Source: Maribacter sp. MMG018
Lineage (GTDB): Bacteria > Bacteroidota > Bacteroidia > Flavobacteriales > Flavobacteriaceae
Length of the DNA stretch: 64,000 nucleotides
Reading direction: 5' to 3'
Assembly: GCF_018100785.1 (NCBI RefSeq)
Contig: NZ_JAGJEC010000004.1
Span: 1-64,000, forward strand
In this document: positions 43,559 through 54,225 of the stretch, piece after piece
Position numbering within the stretch: position 1 is the stretch's first letter
How the letters are laid out: the number at the start of each line of letters is the position of its first letter
Notes under the pieces: model-generated
The model's input: the letters and a program-made list of their open reading frames with translations, nothing else
Databases searched by the model: none
Told to the model about the DNA's origin: nothing
Program-made: the position numbers and the translations under genes

Positions 43559-45316
43559 ATGAGTTACGAGAGCAATCCAATTTTAGACAAACTTCCGAAG
43601 CATCTGAAGCAATACATTAAACCTCAGAACTACGAGGATTACACCCCTATTGATCAGGCCGTATGGCGTTACGTTATGAGGAAGAATGTTGATTATCTAA
43701 GTAAGGTTGCCCACAGTTCATATATTCAAGGATTGGCCAGAACAGGAATTTCTATAAACGACATACCTAATATGTATGGCATGAACCGTATCCTCAAAGA
43801 CTTAGGATGGGCGGCCGTTGCCGTAGATGGTTTTATACCTCCTGCCGCCTTTATGGAGTTTCAGGCATACAATGTTCTGGTAATTGCGGCCGATATACGC
43901 CAATTGGAACATATAGAATACACTCCCGCACCCGATATTATACATGAAAGCGCCGGCCACGCACCAATTATAGCTAACCCCGAATATGCCGCTTATTTAA
44001 GAAGGTTTGGAGAAATTGGAAGTAAAGCCGTTTCCAACGCTAAAGATTTTGAACTATACCAAGCGGTAAGACATTTATCTATCATAAAAGAAGCCAAAGG
44101 CACTTCTGCCGAAACTATTGCTGAAGCTGAAAAAAAAGTAGAAGAACTACAACAGAACATGGGTGAACCCAGTGAAATGGCCTTGATAAGAAACCTACAT
44201 TGGTGGACCGTGGAATATGGCCTAATCGGCCCTTTGGACGCCCCAAAGATTTATGGTGCAGGATTACTCTCCAGTATTGGGGAAAGCACCTGGTGCATGA
44301 CGGACGCCGTACAGAAAGTACCCTATTCCATAGAAGCGGCAAAAACCTCTTTTGACATTACCAAGCCGCAACCTCAGCTATTCGTTACACCCGACTTTGC
44401 CTTTTTAAGTCAAGTTCTAGAAGATTTCGCCAATACCATGGCTCTTCGCACCGGAGGGTTGAGCGGTATTCAAAAACTTATAGATTCAAAAGACCTAGGG
44501 ACCATAGAACTAAGTACCGGACTTCAGGTATCTGGAAATTTTGAATACGTAATTGCACATGAAGGCAACCCCATATATTTTCAAACAAGCGGTAAATCCG
44601 CTTTGGCCTACAGAGAGAAAGAATTGGTAGGCCAAGACACTAAACAGCACAGATCCGGCTTTGGATCTCCTTTAGGGCGGTTAAAGGGAATTAATCTGGC
44701 CATAGAGAATATGAGCCCAAGAGATTTAAAAGCCTATGACCTGTACGAAGGAAATACCGTTTCTTTAGATTTTGAAGGCGGTATCAAGGTAACTGGAAAA
44801 ATAATTACCGGAACCAGAAACCTTCAAGGTAAGATTATGCTTATCACTTTAGAAAACTGTAAGGTCACCCACAATGGTAAGGTATTGTTCGAATCTAACG
44901 ACGAACTATACAATATGGCGATCGGCGAACATATCGTATCTGCTTTCAACGGTCCTGCAGATCTAAACAGCTTTGACCTTATGGATCACGAGCTCACCAA
45001 AACAATTACCGACCCAACAAACTCAAAACAAAGTGAACTTGCCCATCTTTACCAACAGATAAGGGACTATAGAGAGGGAAAAAACACGACCATTTCGCGT
45101 AACAAGGTATTTAAAGAAGTTAAATCGAAATACCCAAACGACTGGTTATTACCCGTGGAGCTTTACGAATTGGCCATTACCAATAACGACATTCAATTTG
45201 CGGAAGAAATAAAAAACCATCTAGAGAACATTAAGTTGGACAATCCTAAGGTGGGCCATTTAATCGATGATGGTATTGCTCTTACGAACAGTAATTTGGC
45301 AACTAGGGCAACATAG
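43559..45316 (+). CDS. aromatic amino acid hydroxylase, long form (phenylalanine 4-monooxygenase-like)
   Basis: 585 residues, twice the length of typical bacterial PhhA (about 270). The N-terminal 250 residues are the biopterin-dependent hydroxylase domain: Fe(II) ligands His129 and His134 (PDIIHESAGHAP) and Glu219 (WWTVEYGLIG), plus PEYAAYLRRFGEIG. It should convert phenylalanine to tyrosine using tetrahydrobiopterin and O2. The extra C-terminal 330 residues have no motif I know; GFGSPLGRLKG and LDFEGGIKVTGKIITG suggest a beta-rich domain. Divergent Lrp regulator upstream. Overlaps the convergent DUF4230 gene by 14 bases. It could be for catabolism or melanin-type pigment supply. Confidence 0.9.
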   Translation: MSYESNPILDKLPKHLKQYIKPQNYEDYTPIDQAVWRYVMRKNVDYLSKVAHSSYIQGLARTGISINDIPNMYGMNRILKDLGWAAVAVDGFIPPAAFMEFQAYNVLVIAADIRQLEHIEYTPAPDIIHESAGHAPIIANPEYAAYLRRFGEIGSKAVSNAKDFELYQAVRHLSIIKEAKGTSAETIAEAEKKVEELQQNMGEPSEMALIRNLHWWTVEYGLIGPLDAPKIYGAGLLSSIGESTWCMTDAVQKVPYSIEAAKTSFDITKPQPQLFVTPDFAFLSQVLEDFANTMALRTGGLSGIQKLIDSKDLGTIELSTGLQVSGNFEYVIAHEGNPIYFQTSGKSALAYREKELVGQDTKQHRSGFGSPLGRLKGINLAIENMSPRDLKAYDLYEGNTVSLDFEGGIKVTGKIITGTRNLQGKIMLITLENCKVTHNGKVLFESNDELYNMAIGEHIVSAFNGPADLNSFDLMDHELTKTITDPTNSKQSELAHLYQQIRDYREGKNTTISRNKVFKEVKSKYPNDWLLPVELYELAITNNDIQFAEEIKNHLENIKLDNPKVGHLIDDGIALTNSNLATRAT

Positions 45317-45914
45317 TAAAGTCTTCGGTAGTTTCTATTGGGGTGCCTTCAAAAGAAAGGCGCCACCCTAAACTATTGGTCAGTATATAAAACTTGTGCA
45401 ACTCGCTCAAAAGTCTATTCTGGGCGTTCGTTTTTAATGAAGAAGCCTCTACCTTTTGCAACAATGAAGCCCTTACATTTCTTTTTATAGTATTATAATC
45501 GCCCGCACTAAAAGGATTTAGGTAATCTGCGGTAACATCGTAATACTCAAAATCTGGATTCAATTTAATTTCTGACTCAGGTATACTTTTTATTATCAAC
45601 GTTTTTGAAGCCTCATCAATATCAAACTCAACCTTACTTAAATCATAAGAGACCGTCACATCTGCATTAACCACCACCAAAGCCTTCTTGTCTGCCGTCA
45701 ACAATGGGCCAAACAATTCTTTCGAATCTTTATAGTTGTATACCTCCGCAAAATGCCCCTCGGTAACCACAAGCTTAGACACATTTTCAATTTGCTGTTG
45801 TATAAGCATAGAATCTTCTTTCAGAATAGCCTTTGAACCTTTCTCATCCATACATGAACGAAAAATGAACACACCCGCCAATGTTATTATAACCCCGGCA
45901 ACAAATCTTCTCAT
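45303..45914 (-). CDS. DUF4230 membrane-anchored protein
   Basis: 203 residues. One membrane helix at about 4-20 (VAGVIITLAGVFIFRSC), then a beta/alpha domain with the DUF4230 pattern VTEGHFAEVYNYKD, KALVVVNADVTVSYDLSKV, and SLLQKVEASSLKTNAQNRLL. Function of the family is unknown. It overlaps the upstream GSCFA gene by 4 bases, so the two are translationally coupled, and it overlaps the convergent hydroxylase gene by 14 bases. Confidence 0.88.
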   Translation of the reverse strand: MRRFVAGVIITLAGVFIFRSCMDEKGSKAILKEDSMLIQQQIENVSKLVVTEGHFAEVYNYKDSKELFGPLLTADKKALVVVNADVTVSYDLSKVEFDIDEASKTLIIKSIPESEIKLNPDFEYYDVTADYLNPFSAGDYNTIKRNVRASLLQKVEASSLKTNAQNRLLSELHKFYILTNSLGWRLSFEGTPIETTEDFTMLP

Positions 45915-46873
45915 AAAGAACGGTTATCAAAATTCATAAATGGATACTCTTTCTTAAGGTAATCAATTTTTTGATCAAGCGAGTTTATGAATTTTCGATG
46001 TGCTTCTGAATTAGGATTAAAAGCCCTGTGTTGTAATCCTTTTTCAACCTCAGCCACCTTTTTCATGGTCTCTTCCACGGTATCGGATATCCACATACCC
46101 TTGAACTTTTCCCAAATATAATCTATGGCCACCTCGTTCGGATGCACCATATCCTTTGTATAAAAGCGATAATCGCGCAACTCGTCCATCATAATTTCAT
46201 AGGAAGGAAAATATTGAGTATTGTTCGATTGCCCCACCACCTCATGTACCGCACTAATTAAATGCGCCTTACTACATTGGTTCTCCACAAAACCGTCCTT
46301 TAAGTGACGTACCGGAGAAACCGTAAAAACAAAATTAACGGTTGGGTTTATGGCCGAAACCTCATTTACAATAGAACGAAGCGATCTCGTAACATCGGCT
46401 ACCGTCAACAAACTCTTTTGAAACCGCTTCTGGGGTACTTTATGGCAGTTTGCCACTACGCCCTCCGTTTCTTTATCCACATACACCCATGCGGTCCCCA
46501 GGGTGATGATTATATGTGAGGCCTGCCGAAGCCATTTACCCATCGATTCAAGCGCTCCGTTCAAGCTATTTAAAAGGTCTTCTTTAGAAACAGCACTTAA
46601 ATGGGAGTGCGCATCAAAACAGTGCCATTGTTCGTTCAAATAAAAAATATCGGCTTCGGTATATGTATAACCCTCTATCGCTTTTAAAATTAAATTCTTA
46701 ATGGATATAGGGTGAAACAAGATTCCGAAGGGATTTTGTTCCGTTTGAAATTGATGATAGTTAAGTTTACCTCCAATATTTTCAGAAAAACAAGACCCCA
46801 ACAACAAGATTCGACTGGCATAGTCGATCTGCCGCTCCGGTTTTGATAACGGTACTTGGGTCTGAAGTTTCAT
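45911..46873 (-). CDS. GSCFA-family protein
   Basis: 320 residues. The family signature appears in RILLLGSCFSENIGGKL (about 22-38) as GSCFSE. Other conserved parts: IITLGTAWVY (about 122-131), FVFTVSPVRHLKDGF and KDMVHPNEVAIDYIWEKF. The GDSL-like Ser/His layout (GSCFS and MVHPNEVA) suggests an SGNH-type hydrolase or esterase fold. Substrate unknown. No signal peptide, so cytoplasmic. It lies 66 bases downstream of alaS on the same strand, followed by DUF4230 with a 4-base overlap. Confidence 0.93.
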   Translation of the reverse strand: MKLQTQVPLSKPERQIDYASRILLLGSCFSENIGGKLNYHQFQTEQNPFGILFHPISIKNLILKAIEGYTYTEADIFYLNEQWHCFDAHSHLSAVSKEDLLNSLNGALESMGKWLRQASHIIITLGTAWVYVDKETEGVVANCHKVPQKRFQKSLLTVADVTRSLRSIVNEVSAINPTVNFVFTVSPVRHLKDGFVENQCSKAHLISAVHEVVGQSNNTQYFPSYEIMMDELRDYRFYTKDMVHPNEVAIDYIWEKFKGMWISDTVEETMKKVAEVEKGLQHRAFNPNSEAHRKFINSLDQKIDYLKKEYPFMNFDNRSL

Positions 46874-46939
46874 ATATATCTATTACTTTCCTATTGAACG
46901 TATCCGCATTTAGTACCGAAATTCAATTGTTTCGGACAC

Positions 46940-49555
46940 CTAAACCAAATACTCCTTTACTTTCGCCAAGGCCTCTTCTATACCTTCGGGTCTTTTACCT
47001 CCTGCAGTGGCAAAGAAAGGCTGTCCGCCACCACCACCTTGAATGAATTTTCCAAGTTCACGAACAATATTACCGGCATTTAATTGCTTGGCAGCTACCA
47101 ACTCTTTTGATATATAGCAAGAAAGCAAAGCTTTACCATTCTGTTCGGTACCGAACAACAGAAACATATCATCGTTGTTCTGCCCCATTTCAAAAGATAG
47201 GTCTTTGATTCCGGCAGCATCCAGATCCAACTTTTTTGCCAAGAAACGGACCCCGTTAACTTCTTGCAGTTCTTTCAACAAATCGACCTTAAGGTTCTTC
47301 GCCTTGTCCTTCAACAATGCCGAAACCTGTTTTTTCAGTTGTGCATTTTCCTCCTGTAAACTGTTTACGGCCTTTAGGGCATCTTGAGGGTTGCCCAAAA
47401 CTCCTTTTATTTCATTTAAAAACTTCTCGTTCTCAAGATAAAATCCTTTTACAGCATCACTGGTGATTGCCTCTATTCTTCGTATGCCAGCGGCAACCGC
47501 CCCTTCAGACACTATTTTAAAATGCCAAATATCACCCGTGTTCTTTACATGGGTACCACCACACAGTTCTACAGATTTACCGAATTTTATCGTTCTAACG
47601 GTATCTCCGTACTTTTCCCCAAACAAGGCCATTGCCCCAGCTTCCAATGCATCTTTCATTGGAACGTTCCTCTCTTCCTGTAAAGGCAACTGCCCTTCGA
47701 TTCTTGCATTTACAAACCTTTCTACCTGGTCTAGTTCCTCTTTGGTCATTTTTGCAAAGTGCGAGAAATCGAACCGTAAATATTTAGAATGCACGGCAGA
47801 CCCCTTTTGTTCTACATGGGTCCCCAATATTTCGCGCAAGGCTTGGTGCAATAGATGTGTTGCGGTATGGTTGGCCTCAGTTCTATGCCTTTGTTTTGCA
47901 TCTACCACCGCTTTAAAAGTGCCTTCTAACTTTTTTGGCAACGTTTTGGCAAAATGAACAATTTCATTATTCTCACGCTTGGTGTCTATGATATACACCA
48001 CATCTCCGTTTGATGCCTCTAAGTACCCTTTATCACCTACTTGTCCGCCCCCTTCTGCGTAGAAGGGCGTTAAATTAAACACCAATTGATATTGTTCTCC
48101 TTGTTTTTTAGAGACTATTTTCCTGTATTTTACAATTTTTACATCGGTCTGTAATAAATCATAGCCTACAAACTCTTGTTCGGTATCAAACTGTAATACC
48201 GTCCAATCGCCCTTTGATATTTCAGAGGCAGACTTAGACCTGCTCTTCTGTTTTTGCATGGCCGCATTAAAACCGTCCTCATCCAACTCATATCCTTTTT
48301 CACTTAAAATAAGTGCCGTTAGATCTATAGGAAACCCAAAAGTATCATAGAGTTCAAATGCCTTGGCCCCATCTACTATTTTGTTTTTTGTGCTCTTTAT
48401 GATCGTATCCAACAAGACCAAGCCCTGGTCTAGGGTTTTAAGAAAACTATGTTCCTCTTCCTTGATCACATTCTCTATCAACTGTTTTTGATCGGCAAGT
48501 TCAGGGTAGGCTTCGCCCATTGTATGGGTTAAAACTTTCACCAACCTGTACATAAACGGTTCTTTGGTATTCAAGAACGTGAAACCGTACCGAACGGCGC
48601 GTCGGAGAATTCTTCTTATAACATATCCCGCACCATTGTTGCTCGGTAATTGCCCGTCCGCTATAGAAAAAGATACCGCTCTTATATGATCTGCAATAAC
48701 ACGAATCGCAATATCTACCTCCTCATTCTTCCCGTACCCAGAATTTGTAATCGTCTCTATTTCGCGTATCAAGGGAGTAAAGACATCTGTATCGTAATTG
48801 GATTTCACATTTTGCAACACCATGCACAAACGTTCAAACCCCATACCCGTATCTACATGTTTGGCCGGCAGATTCTCTAAAGAACCATCCGCTTTTCTGT
48901 TGTATTGCATAAATACCAGGTTCCAGATCTCCACCACCAAAGGATGGTCTTGGTTTACCAAACTGGCACCGGGAATTTTTTTCTTCTCCTCTTCCGACCG
49001 TATATCTACATGGATCTCTGAACAAGGCCCGCAAGGCCCCTGATCTCCCATTTCCCAAAAATTGTCTTTTTTATTGCCCATGAGAATCCTGTCCTCGGGT
49101 ACAATTTTACTCCAGATAGCATATGCCTCATGGTCTTTATCCAGTTTATCGGCATCATCACTACCTTCAAAAACCGAAACGTACAGGCTTTCCTTATCAA
49201 TTTTAAAAACCTCTGTTAACAGTTCCCAGGCCCAAGAAATGGCCTCTTCCTTGAAGTAATCGCCAAAACTCCAGTTCCCCAACATTTCGAACATGGTATG
49301 ATGATAGGTATCTTTTCCTACCTCTTCCAAATCGTTGTGCTTGCCACTTACCCTTAGGCACTTCTGCGTATCGACCACTCTAGAACTTTTTGGCTCATTG
49401 ATTCCCAAGAAAAATTCTTTGAACTGGTTCATTCCCGCATTGGTAAAAAGTAATGTAGGGTCGTCTTTTATCACCATGGGTGCCGAAGGCACTATTTTAT
49501 GTTTCTTACCTTCAAAAAATGTTAAGAACTGCTTTCTTATTTCCTTGGAATTCAT
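46940..49555 (-). CDS. alaS: alanyl-tRNA synthetase
   Basis: 871 residues. Class II catalytic core at the start ([19 protein letters not shown], about 82-100), tRNA-binding middle, editing domain with [11 protein letters not shown] (HxxxH of the zinc site, about 565-575) and CGGTH (about 668-672), and a C-terminal coiled-coil/DHHA1 domain ending [15 protein letters not shown]. All needed motifs are present. Essential charging of tRNA-Ala. The M23 peptidase operon is divergent, 103 bases upstream. Confidence 0.98.
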   Translation of the reverse strand: MNSKEIRKQFLTFFEGKKHKIVPSAPMVIKDDPTLLFTNAGMNQFKEFFLGINEPKSSRVVDTQKCLRVSGKHNDLEEVGKDTYHHTMFEMLGNWSFGDYFKEEAISWAWELLTEVFKIDKESLYVSVFEGSDDADKLDKDHEAYAIWSKIVPEDRILMGNKKDNFWEMGDQGPCGPCSEIHVDIRSEEEKKKIPGASLVNQDHPLVVEIWNLVFMQYNRKADGSLENLPAKHVDTGMGFERLCMVLQNVKSNYDTDVFTPLIREIETITNSGYGKNEEVDIAIRVIADHIRAVSFSIADGQLPSNNGAGYVIRRILRRAVRYGFTFLNTKEPFMYRLVKVLTHTMGEAYPELADQKQLIENVIKEEEHSFLKTLDQGLVLLDTIIKSTKNKIVDGAKAFELYDTFGFPIDLTALILSEKGYELDEDGFNAAMQKQKSRSKSASEISKGDWTVLQFDTEQEFVGYDLLQTDVKIVKYRKIVSKKQGEQYQLVFNLTPFYAEGGGQVGDKGYLEASNGDVVYIIDTKRENNEIVHFAKTLPKKLEGTFKAVVDAKQRHRTEANHTATHLLHQALREILGTHVEQKGSAVHSKYLRFDFSHFAKMTKEELDQVERFVNARIEGQLPLQEERNVPMKDALEAGAMALFGEKYGDTVRTIKFGKSVELCGGTHVKNTGDIWHFKIVSEGAVAAGIRRIEAITSDAVKGFYLENEKFLNEIKGVLGNPQDALKAVNSLQEENAQLKKQVSALLKDKAKNLKVDLLKELQEVNGVRFLAKKLDLDAAGIKDLSFEMGQNNDDMFLLFGTEQNGKALLSCYISKELVAAKQLNAGNIVRELGKFIQGGGGGQPFFATAGGKRPEGIEEALAKVKEYLV

Positions 49556-49605
49556 CTAAAATGCTAAGCTTTTACAAATTTTAACTGTTTATAGAAAACA
49601 ATTTT

Positions 49606-49613
49606 TATATTTG
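49606..49613 (+). promoter_or_regulatory. -7 box TATATTTG of the M23-lemA operon
   Basis: TATATTTG fully matches TAnnTTTG, 45 bases before the M23 start codon. No TTG at the expected -33 distance. Confidence 0.4.
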
Positions 49614-49658
49614 TTTGTTTTGTTAAAATAAACAACAAAAATAGGATAAAATCCCTTC

Positions 49659-50636
49659 ATGTCTAAAGTTAAGTACTATTACGATCCGGATACACTTTCT
49701 TATCGAAAGATAGAACCCGAAAAATCTAAGCGTTATAGAAATATTGCTTTTTTCTTTTTGGGGTCTTTTCTATTTGGTCTTTTAGGTCTTATACTGCTCT
49801 TGAATACCAGTATCATCAACACTCCAAGAGAATTATCCCTACAACGGGAAGTCAGGAATTACGAACTTCAATTTGAGCTTCTTAATAAAAAAATGGAGCA
49901 GATAGAGGAAGTACTGGCCAATATCGAGGATAGGGACAATAACATATATAGACTTTATTTTGAAGCGAATCCCATACCTGAAGAACAGCGGCGTGCCGGT
50001 TTTGGTGGTATAAATCGATATAAATCGCTGGAAGGTTTCAACAACTCAGAAATGGTGATAGCCACCACCAAAAGGTTGGATATTATCAAAAAACAACTGG
50101 CCATACAATCCAAATCTCTGGATGAAATCACAAAATTGGCAGAGGAAAAAGAAAAATTATTAGCGGCCATACCGGCTATACAACCTGTAAACAACGAAGA
50201 CTTAACACGAATGGCATCGGGTTATGGATGGCGAACAGATCCTTTTACCAAAGTTAGAAAGAAACATTGGGGCATGGACTTTACCGCCCCCAAAGGCACA
50301 CCGATCTATGCTTCTGGAGACGGTGTCGTCGTCAGAGCTGACAATAACTCTTCTGGTTACGGTAAACATATACGCATAGATCACGGCTATGGCTATTTAA
50401 GCCTGTATGCCCATATGAGCCGATATAACGTTAAAAAAGGACAGAAGGTAAAACGTGGAGACCTTATTGGGTTCGTAGGAAATACCGGCCGTTCGCAAGG
50501 CCCCCATGTACACTACGAAGTGTGGAAAGACGGCCAAAGAATCAATCCAATAAATTTCTATTATGGCAGTTTGTCTCCCGAAGAGTACGAGAACATGCTT
50601 AAATATGCCAATCAAGAAAATCAATCTTTGGATTAA
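49659..50636 (+). CDS. M23-family (LytM) metalloendopeptidase, membrane-anchored
   Basis: 325 residues. One membrane helix at about 29-49, a coiled coil at about 58-95, and a C-terminal M23 domain (about 185-310). Zinc site: His203 and Asp207 (KKHWGMDF), and His283 with His285 (GPHVHYEV); His252 (LYAHMS) is the remaining conserved active-site histidine. All are present, so it is likely an active peptidoglycan endopeptidase, unlike the degenerate division activators such as EnvC. First gene of an operon; its stop codon shares one base with the MerR gene start (TAATG). Confidence 0.95.
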   Translation: MSKVKYYYDPDTLSYRKIEPEKSKRYRNIAFFFLGSFLFGLLGLILLLNTSIINTPRELSLQREVRNYELQFELLNKKMEQIEEVLANIEDRDNNIYRLYFEANPIPEEQRRAGFGGINRYKSLEGFNNSEMVIATTKRLDIIKKQLAIQSKSLDEITKLAEEKEKLLAAIPAIQPVNNEDLTRMASGYGWRTDPFTKVRKKHWGMDFTAPKGTPIYASGDGVVVRADNNSSGYGKHIRIDHGYGYLSLYAHMSRYNVKKGQKVKRGDLIGFVGNTGRSQGPHVHYEVWKDGQRINPINFYYGSLSPEEYENMLKYANQENQSLD

Positions 50637-50965
50637 TGCAAGTAGAACTTCCCGAAAAAAGATATTATGGTATTGGCGAAGTGGCCCGCGCTTTTGGGGT
50701 GAACACTTCTCTGATAAGGTTTTGGGAAAAAGAATTTGATGTTCTTCAACCTAAAAAAAATGCAAAGGGAAATAGAAAATTTACTCCCCAAGACATCAAA
50801 AACCTTCAATTGATCTTTCATTTGGTCAAGGAAAGAGGCTTTACTTTAGAAGGTGCAAAAACACATCTTAAAGAAGAAAAACAAAAGACACTTTCCAATT
50901 TTGAAATCATACAAAAATTAGAACGCGTAAAAACAGAATTGATAAAAATAAAGAATCAACTATAA
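50636..50965 (+). CDS. MerR-family transcriptional regulator
   Basis: 109 residues. Winged helix-turn-helix at about 8-75: YYGIGEVARAFGVNTSLIRFWEKEF then GNRKFTPQDIKNLQLI and VKERGFTLEGAKTHL. A short coiled coil (about 85-109) closes it for dimerisation; there is no effector domain. The common flavobacterial order is M23 peptidase, MerR, LemA, TPM proteins. Start codon overlaps the M23 stop codon by one base. Target genes unknown. Confidence 0.95.
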   Translation: MQVELPEKRYYGIGEVARAFGVNTSLIRFWEKEFDVLQPKKNAKGNRKFTPQDIKNLQLIFHLVKERGFTLEGAKTHLKEEKQKTLSNFEIIQKLERVKTELIKIKNQL

Positions 50966-50977
50966 ACAAACACTACC

Positions 50978-51577
50978 ATGAAAAAAGGATTAATCGCACT
51001 AATAGTCGTAGCTGTCGTAGCATTTGGGCTCTATCAATGGGGCGTGGGCTTTAACAACAAGGCAATTGAGCTGAAAGAGACATCTACCAAAACTTGGGCC
51101 AATGTAGAAAGTGCCTATCAGAGAAGAAATGACCTGATCGGTAATTTAGTGAAAACCGTACAGGGTGCCGCTGATTTTGAAAGAGGTACTTTAACAGATG
51201 TTATTGAGGCCCGTGCAAAAGCGACCTCTATAAGTATTGACCCCACCAACATTACCCCAGAACAATTGACACAGTTCAACCAAGCACAAAGTGGACTTAG
51301 CGGGGCCTTAAGTAAATTATTGGTCACTGTAGAGCGTTACCCCGACCTAAAGGCCAACCAGAATTTTTTAGAGTTGCAATCACAATTGGAAGGAACGGAA
51401 AACAGGATAAACGTAGCTAGAGATCGTTTTAACGCTACCGTTGAACCTTATAACCTTCATGTAAAGAAATTCCCGAATTCTATTTTAGCCGGAATTTTTG
51501 GTTTTGAAGAATTAGCCTATTTTAAATCGGAGGCCGGATCAGAACAAGCACCAGACGTAAACTTTGAATTTGATTGA
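50978..51577 (+). CDS. lemA: LemA-family membrane protein
   Basis: 199 residues. An N-terminal membrane helix (about 4-21, IALIVVAVVAFGLYQWGV), then a long helical bundle with the family pattern TWANVESAYQRRNDLIGNLVKTVQG and YPDLKANQNFLELQSQLEGTENRI. LemA proteins are small envelope proteins of unclear role often next to TPM-domain proteins, as here. It lies 12 bases after MerR and 6 bases before the first TPM gene. Confidence 0.96.
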   Translation: MKKGLIALIVVAVVAFGLYQWGVGFNNKAIELKETSTKTWANVESAYQRRNDLIGNLVKTVQGAADFERGTLTDVIEARAKATSISIDPTNITPEQLTQFNQAQSGLSGALSKLLVTVERYPDLKANQNFLELQSQLEGTENRINVARDRFNATVEPYNLHVKKFPNSILAGIFGFEELAYFKSEAGSEQAPDVNFEFD

Positions 51578-51583
51578 TAACCA

Positions 51584-52021
51584 ATGTCTAAAGTTGAAGA
51601 TTTCTTAACACAGGCCGAAGAGCAAGAAATTGTTGAAGCCATCATAGAGGCCGAAAAAAACACTTCGGGTGAAATTAGGGTGCATATTGAAGCACATACC
51701 CGATCCAATCATTTTGAACGTGCAAAAGAAATTTTCCATTTGCTTAAGATGGACAACACTAAGCAAAGTAACGGAGTACTGATCTATGTGGCCGTTAACG
51801 ACCGTAAATTTGTTATCTGCGGAGACAAGGGAATAGACAATGTAGTACCTGAAAATTTTTGGGACACTACAAAGGATGCTATTCAACATAAATTCAAGGA
51901 AGGAAAATTTAAGGAAGGAATCATTGATGGCATTTTAATGGCCGGAAATGAGTTAAAAACGCATTTTCCTTGGCAAGCAAACGACACAAACGAATTAAGC
52001 AATGAGATATCTAAAGGCTAG
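51584..52021 (+). CDS. TPM-domain protein (short form)
   Basis: 145 residues. TPM_phosphatase domain (also DUF477) over about 1-140: ITKAEEQEI-like DFLTQAEEQEIVEAI, then IRVHIEAHTR and NGVLIYVAVNDRKFVICGDKGI. No signal or membrane segment, so cytoplasmic. The following TPM gene starts inside it (20-base overlap), so the two are coupled. The phosphatase activity shown for plant TLP18.3 is not proven for bacterial forms. Confidence 0.93.
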   Translation: MSKVEDFLTQAEEQEIVEAIIEAEKNTSGEIRVHIEAHTRSNHFERAKEIFHLLKMDNTKQSNGVLIYVAVNDRKFVICGDKGIDNVVPENFWDTTKDAIQHKFKEGKFKEGIIDGILMAGNELKTHFPWQANDTNELSNEISKG

Positions 52022-52787
52022 TCTTAGCTTTTTACTTTTTTTTAGCTTTCTTCAGTTATGGAGCCAATTTGAGATACCCGAAAAGCCCCAAAAAGAAACC
52101 AGTGTCTATGATTATATAAACCTTTTACCCGCAGGGCAAAGAGTCTCTTTAGAACAAAAGCTCATTACATACTCAGATAGCACCTCTACCCAAATAGTTA
52201 TTGCCATTATTGGTAGTACCGAGGGTGAGAACATCAACTATTTAGGAGCACAATGGGGGCATAAGTGGGGCATTGGACAAAGCGGAAAAGATAATGGGAT
52301 ATTGATACTATTAGCAAGAGATGACCGCCAAATCGCCATTAATACCGGTTATGGGGTCGAAGGCTCCTTAACAGATGCCATGTCGAAAAGAATCATTGAA
52401 AACATTATTATTCCAGAATTTAAAAAAGGCGATTATTACAGCGGACTTAATCTAGGTGCAGATGCCATATTCAAGGTTCTAACCGGCGAATTTAAGGAAG
52501 ACCGCACCTTTAACAACGGTAATAGCTCTCCTTTACCGGCCTTTCTTCCCTTTATCATATTTGCGATAATCCTAATTATATTGTGGAGCCGTAAGGATGG
52601 AAACAACAATGGCAGAGGTGGTGGTAAACGCGGTCTTAGTCCATGGGATGTAATCATCTTAAGCAACATGGGACGTAGCGGGTCATCTGGAGGTGGCTTC
52701 AGTGGAGGCAGCTTTGGCGGAGGTGGCTTTAGTGGCGGCTTTGGCGGAGGTGGTTTCGGTGGAGGCGGTGCCTCTGGTGGCTGGTAA
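52002..52787 (+). CDS. TPM-domain protein with Gly-rich tail (YgcG-like)
   Basis: 261 residues. Signal peptide about 1-20 (FSFLQLWSQ), TPM domain (about 25-160; VYDYINLLPAGQRVSLEQKL, STSTQIVIAIIGS, GILILLARDDRQIAINTGYG), a membrane helix at about 180-197 (FLPFIIFAIILIILW), then a tail of glycine with Ser and Phe (about 225-261). The layout is that of YgcG-type proteins. The tail, encoded by GGTGG-rich DNA, is low complexity and may be a linker exposed outside. Last gene of the M23-lemA operon. Confidence 0.94.
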   Translation: MRYLKASLSFLLFFSFLQLWSQFEIPEKPQKETSVYDYINLLPAGQRVSLEQKLITYSDSTSTQIVIAIIGSTEGENINYLGAQWGHKWGIGQSGKDNGILILLARDDRQIAINTGYGVEGSLTDAMSKRIIENIIIPEFKKGDYYSGLNLGADAIFKVLTGEFKEDRTFNNGNSSPLPAFLPFIIFAIILIILWSRKDGNNNGRGGGKRGLSPWDVIILSNMGRSGSSGGGFSGGSFGGGGFSGGFGGGGFGGGGASGGW

Positions 52788-52814
52788 AAGCCAACTTCCC
52801 AACAACAAAAAACA

Positions 52815-52842
52815 AAAAAGGGTCTTTTCTAAAGACCCTTTT
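52815..52842. terminator. terminator between TPM gene and der
   Basis: Stem AAAAGGGTCTTT / AAAGACCCTTTT, loop TCT. It separates the convergent lemA operon and der. Confidence 0.9.
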
Positions 52843-52859
52843 CCATATCATAATTCCAA

Positions 52860-54164
52860 TTATTTTTTTCGCATAAAAACCGTCATGGGTACCCCGGTAA
52901 AATTGTATTTCTCACGTATCTTGTTTTCTAGATAACGTTTATAGGGTTCTCTTACATACTGGGGCAGATTGCAAAAAAATGCAAACTGCGGATACGGTGT
53001 GGGCAATTGTGTACAGAACTTAATCTTTACATGTTTGCCTTTATATGCAGGCGGCGGATAGTTCTCAATTAACGGCAACATTACATCATTGAACTCTCGC
53101 GTCTTAATTTTCTTGCTTCTATTCTGGTATACTTCTACAGCTGTTTCAATAGCCTTGTAAATACGTTGTTTTGTCAATACCGATATAAATAAAACGGGAA
53201 CATCGGTGAATGGCTCTATGGCCTTTTTAATACGTTGGGTATACTGTTTCATCGTGTTGGTCTCCTTATCCTCGACCAGGTCCCACTTGTTTACCAAGAT
53301 CACTATACCCTTATTATTACGGGCAGCCAACCAAAAAATATTCTCTACCTGCCCATCAAAACCACGGGTAGCATCTAACAGTAACAAACAAACATCACAG
53401 TGCTCTATCGCCCTTACAGAACGCATTACAGAATAGAACTCCAAGTCTTCTTTTACCTTCGATTTTCTTCTGATACCTGCAGTATCTACCAAGTTAAACT
53501 CAAAACCGAACCTGTTATATCTGGTATCTATACTATCTCTTGTGGTTCCGGCAATATCGGTAACGATATAACGTTCTTCTCCGATCAGTGCATTTATAAA
53601 AGAGGATTTACCAGCATTGGGCCTACCCACTACGGCAAACCTAGGAAGATCACTTTCTTCCTCTTCTACATCAGGCAATTCTTTTACCAATGCATCTAAC
53701 AACTCACCCGTTCCGCTACCGTTTATACTTGAAAGTGTGTAATATTCACCTAACCCCAAAGAATAGAATTCCACGGCATCTTCTTCTCGCATAGCGTTAT
53801 CCACTTTGTTGATAGCCAAAAACACAGGTTTGTTGACCCTTCTTAAAAGTTTCGCCACATCCTCGTCCATCCCCGTAACCCCAGTTTCCACATCCACCAT
53901 AAATATAATGGCATCGGCTTCTTGGATGGCCAATTCTACTTGCTTATCTATTTCTTTTTCGAAAACATCATCACTGCCCAGCACATAACCACCGGTATCG
54001 ATTAGCGAAAATTCTTTTCCGTTCCAGTCGCTTTTACCATAGTGTCTATCTCTGGTAACGCCACTTACGGCATCAACAATAGCTTCCCTACGCTGAATTA
54101 ATCGATTAAAAAATGTCGATTTTCCAACATTAGGTCTTCCAACAATGGCTACAATAGCTCCCAT
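52860..54164 (-). CDS. der: GTPase Der (EngA)
   Basis: 434 residues. Two GTPase domains in tandem: first G1 loop GRPNVGKST (about 9-17), DTGG (about 56-59) and NKVD; second G1 GRPNAGKSS (about 180-188), DTAGIRRKS and NKWDLV. A KH-like domain closes it (about 350-434). It acts in maturation of the 50S ribosomal subunit. All switch motifs are present. Its gene stands alone next to a hexapeptide acyltransferase gene; transcription from its own promoter. Confidence 0.98.
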   Translation of the reverse strand: MGAIVAIVGRPNVGKSTFFNRLIQRREAIVDAVSGVTRDRHYGKSDWNGKEFSLIDTGGYVLGSDDVFEKEIDKQVELAIQEADAIIFMVDVETGVTGMDEDVAKLLRRVNKPVFLAINKVDNAMREEDAVEFYSLGLGEYYTLSSINGSGTGELLDALVKELPDVEEEESDLPRFAVVGRPNAGKSSFINALIGEERYIVTDIAGTTRDSIDTRYNRFGFEFNLVDTAGIRRKSKVKEDLEFYSVMRSVRAIEHCDVCLLLLDATRGFDGQVENIFWLAARNNKGIVILVNKWDLVEDKETNTMKQYTQRIKKAIEPFTDVPVLFISVLTKQRIYKAIETAVEVYQNRSKKIKTREFNDVMLPLIENYPPPAYKGKHVKIKFCTQLPTPYPQFAFFCNLPQYVREPYKRYLENKIREKYNFTGVPMTVFMRKK

Positions 54165-54225
54165 AGTTTATAATTTGGGTGCAAAGGTAACAATTAAAGA
54201 ACTGATATAAATTAAGGTAAGATTA

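Noticed and set aside
52680-52787. GGTGG-rich DNA at the TPM gene end as a regulatory repeat
   Set aside because: It is explained by the in-frame Gly-rich tail usual for YgcG-type proteins.
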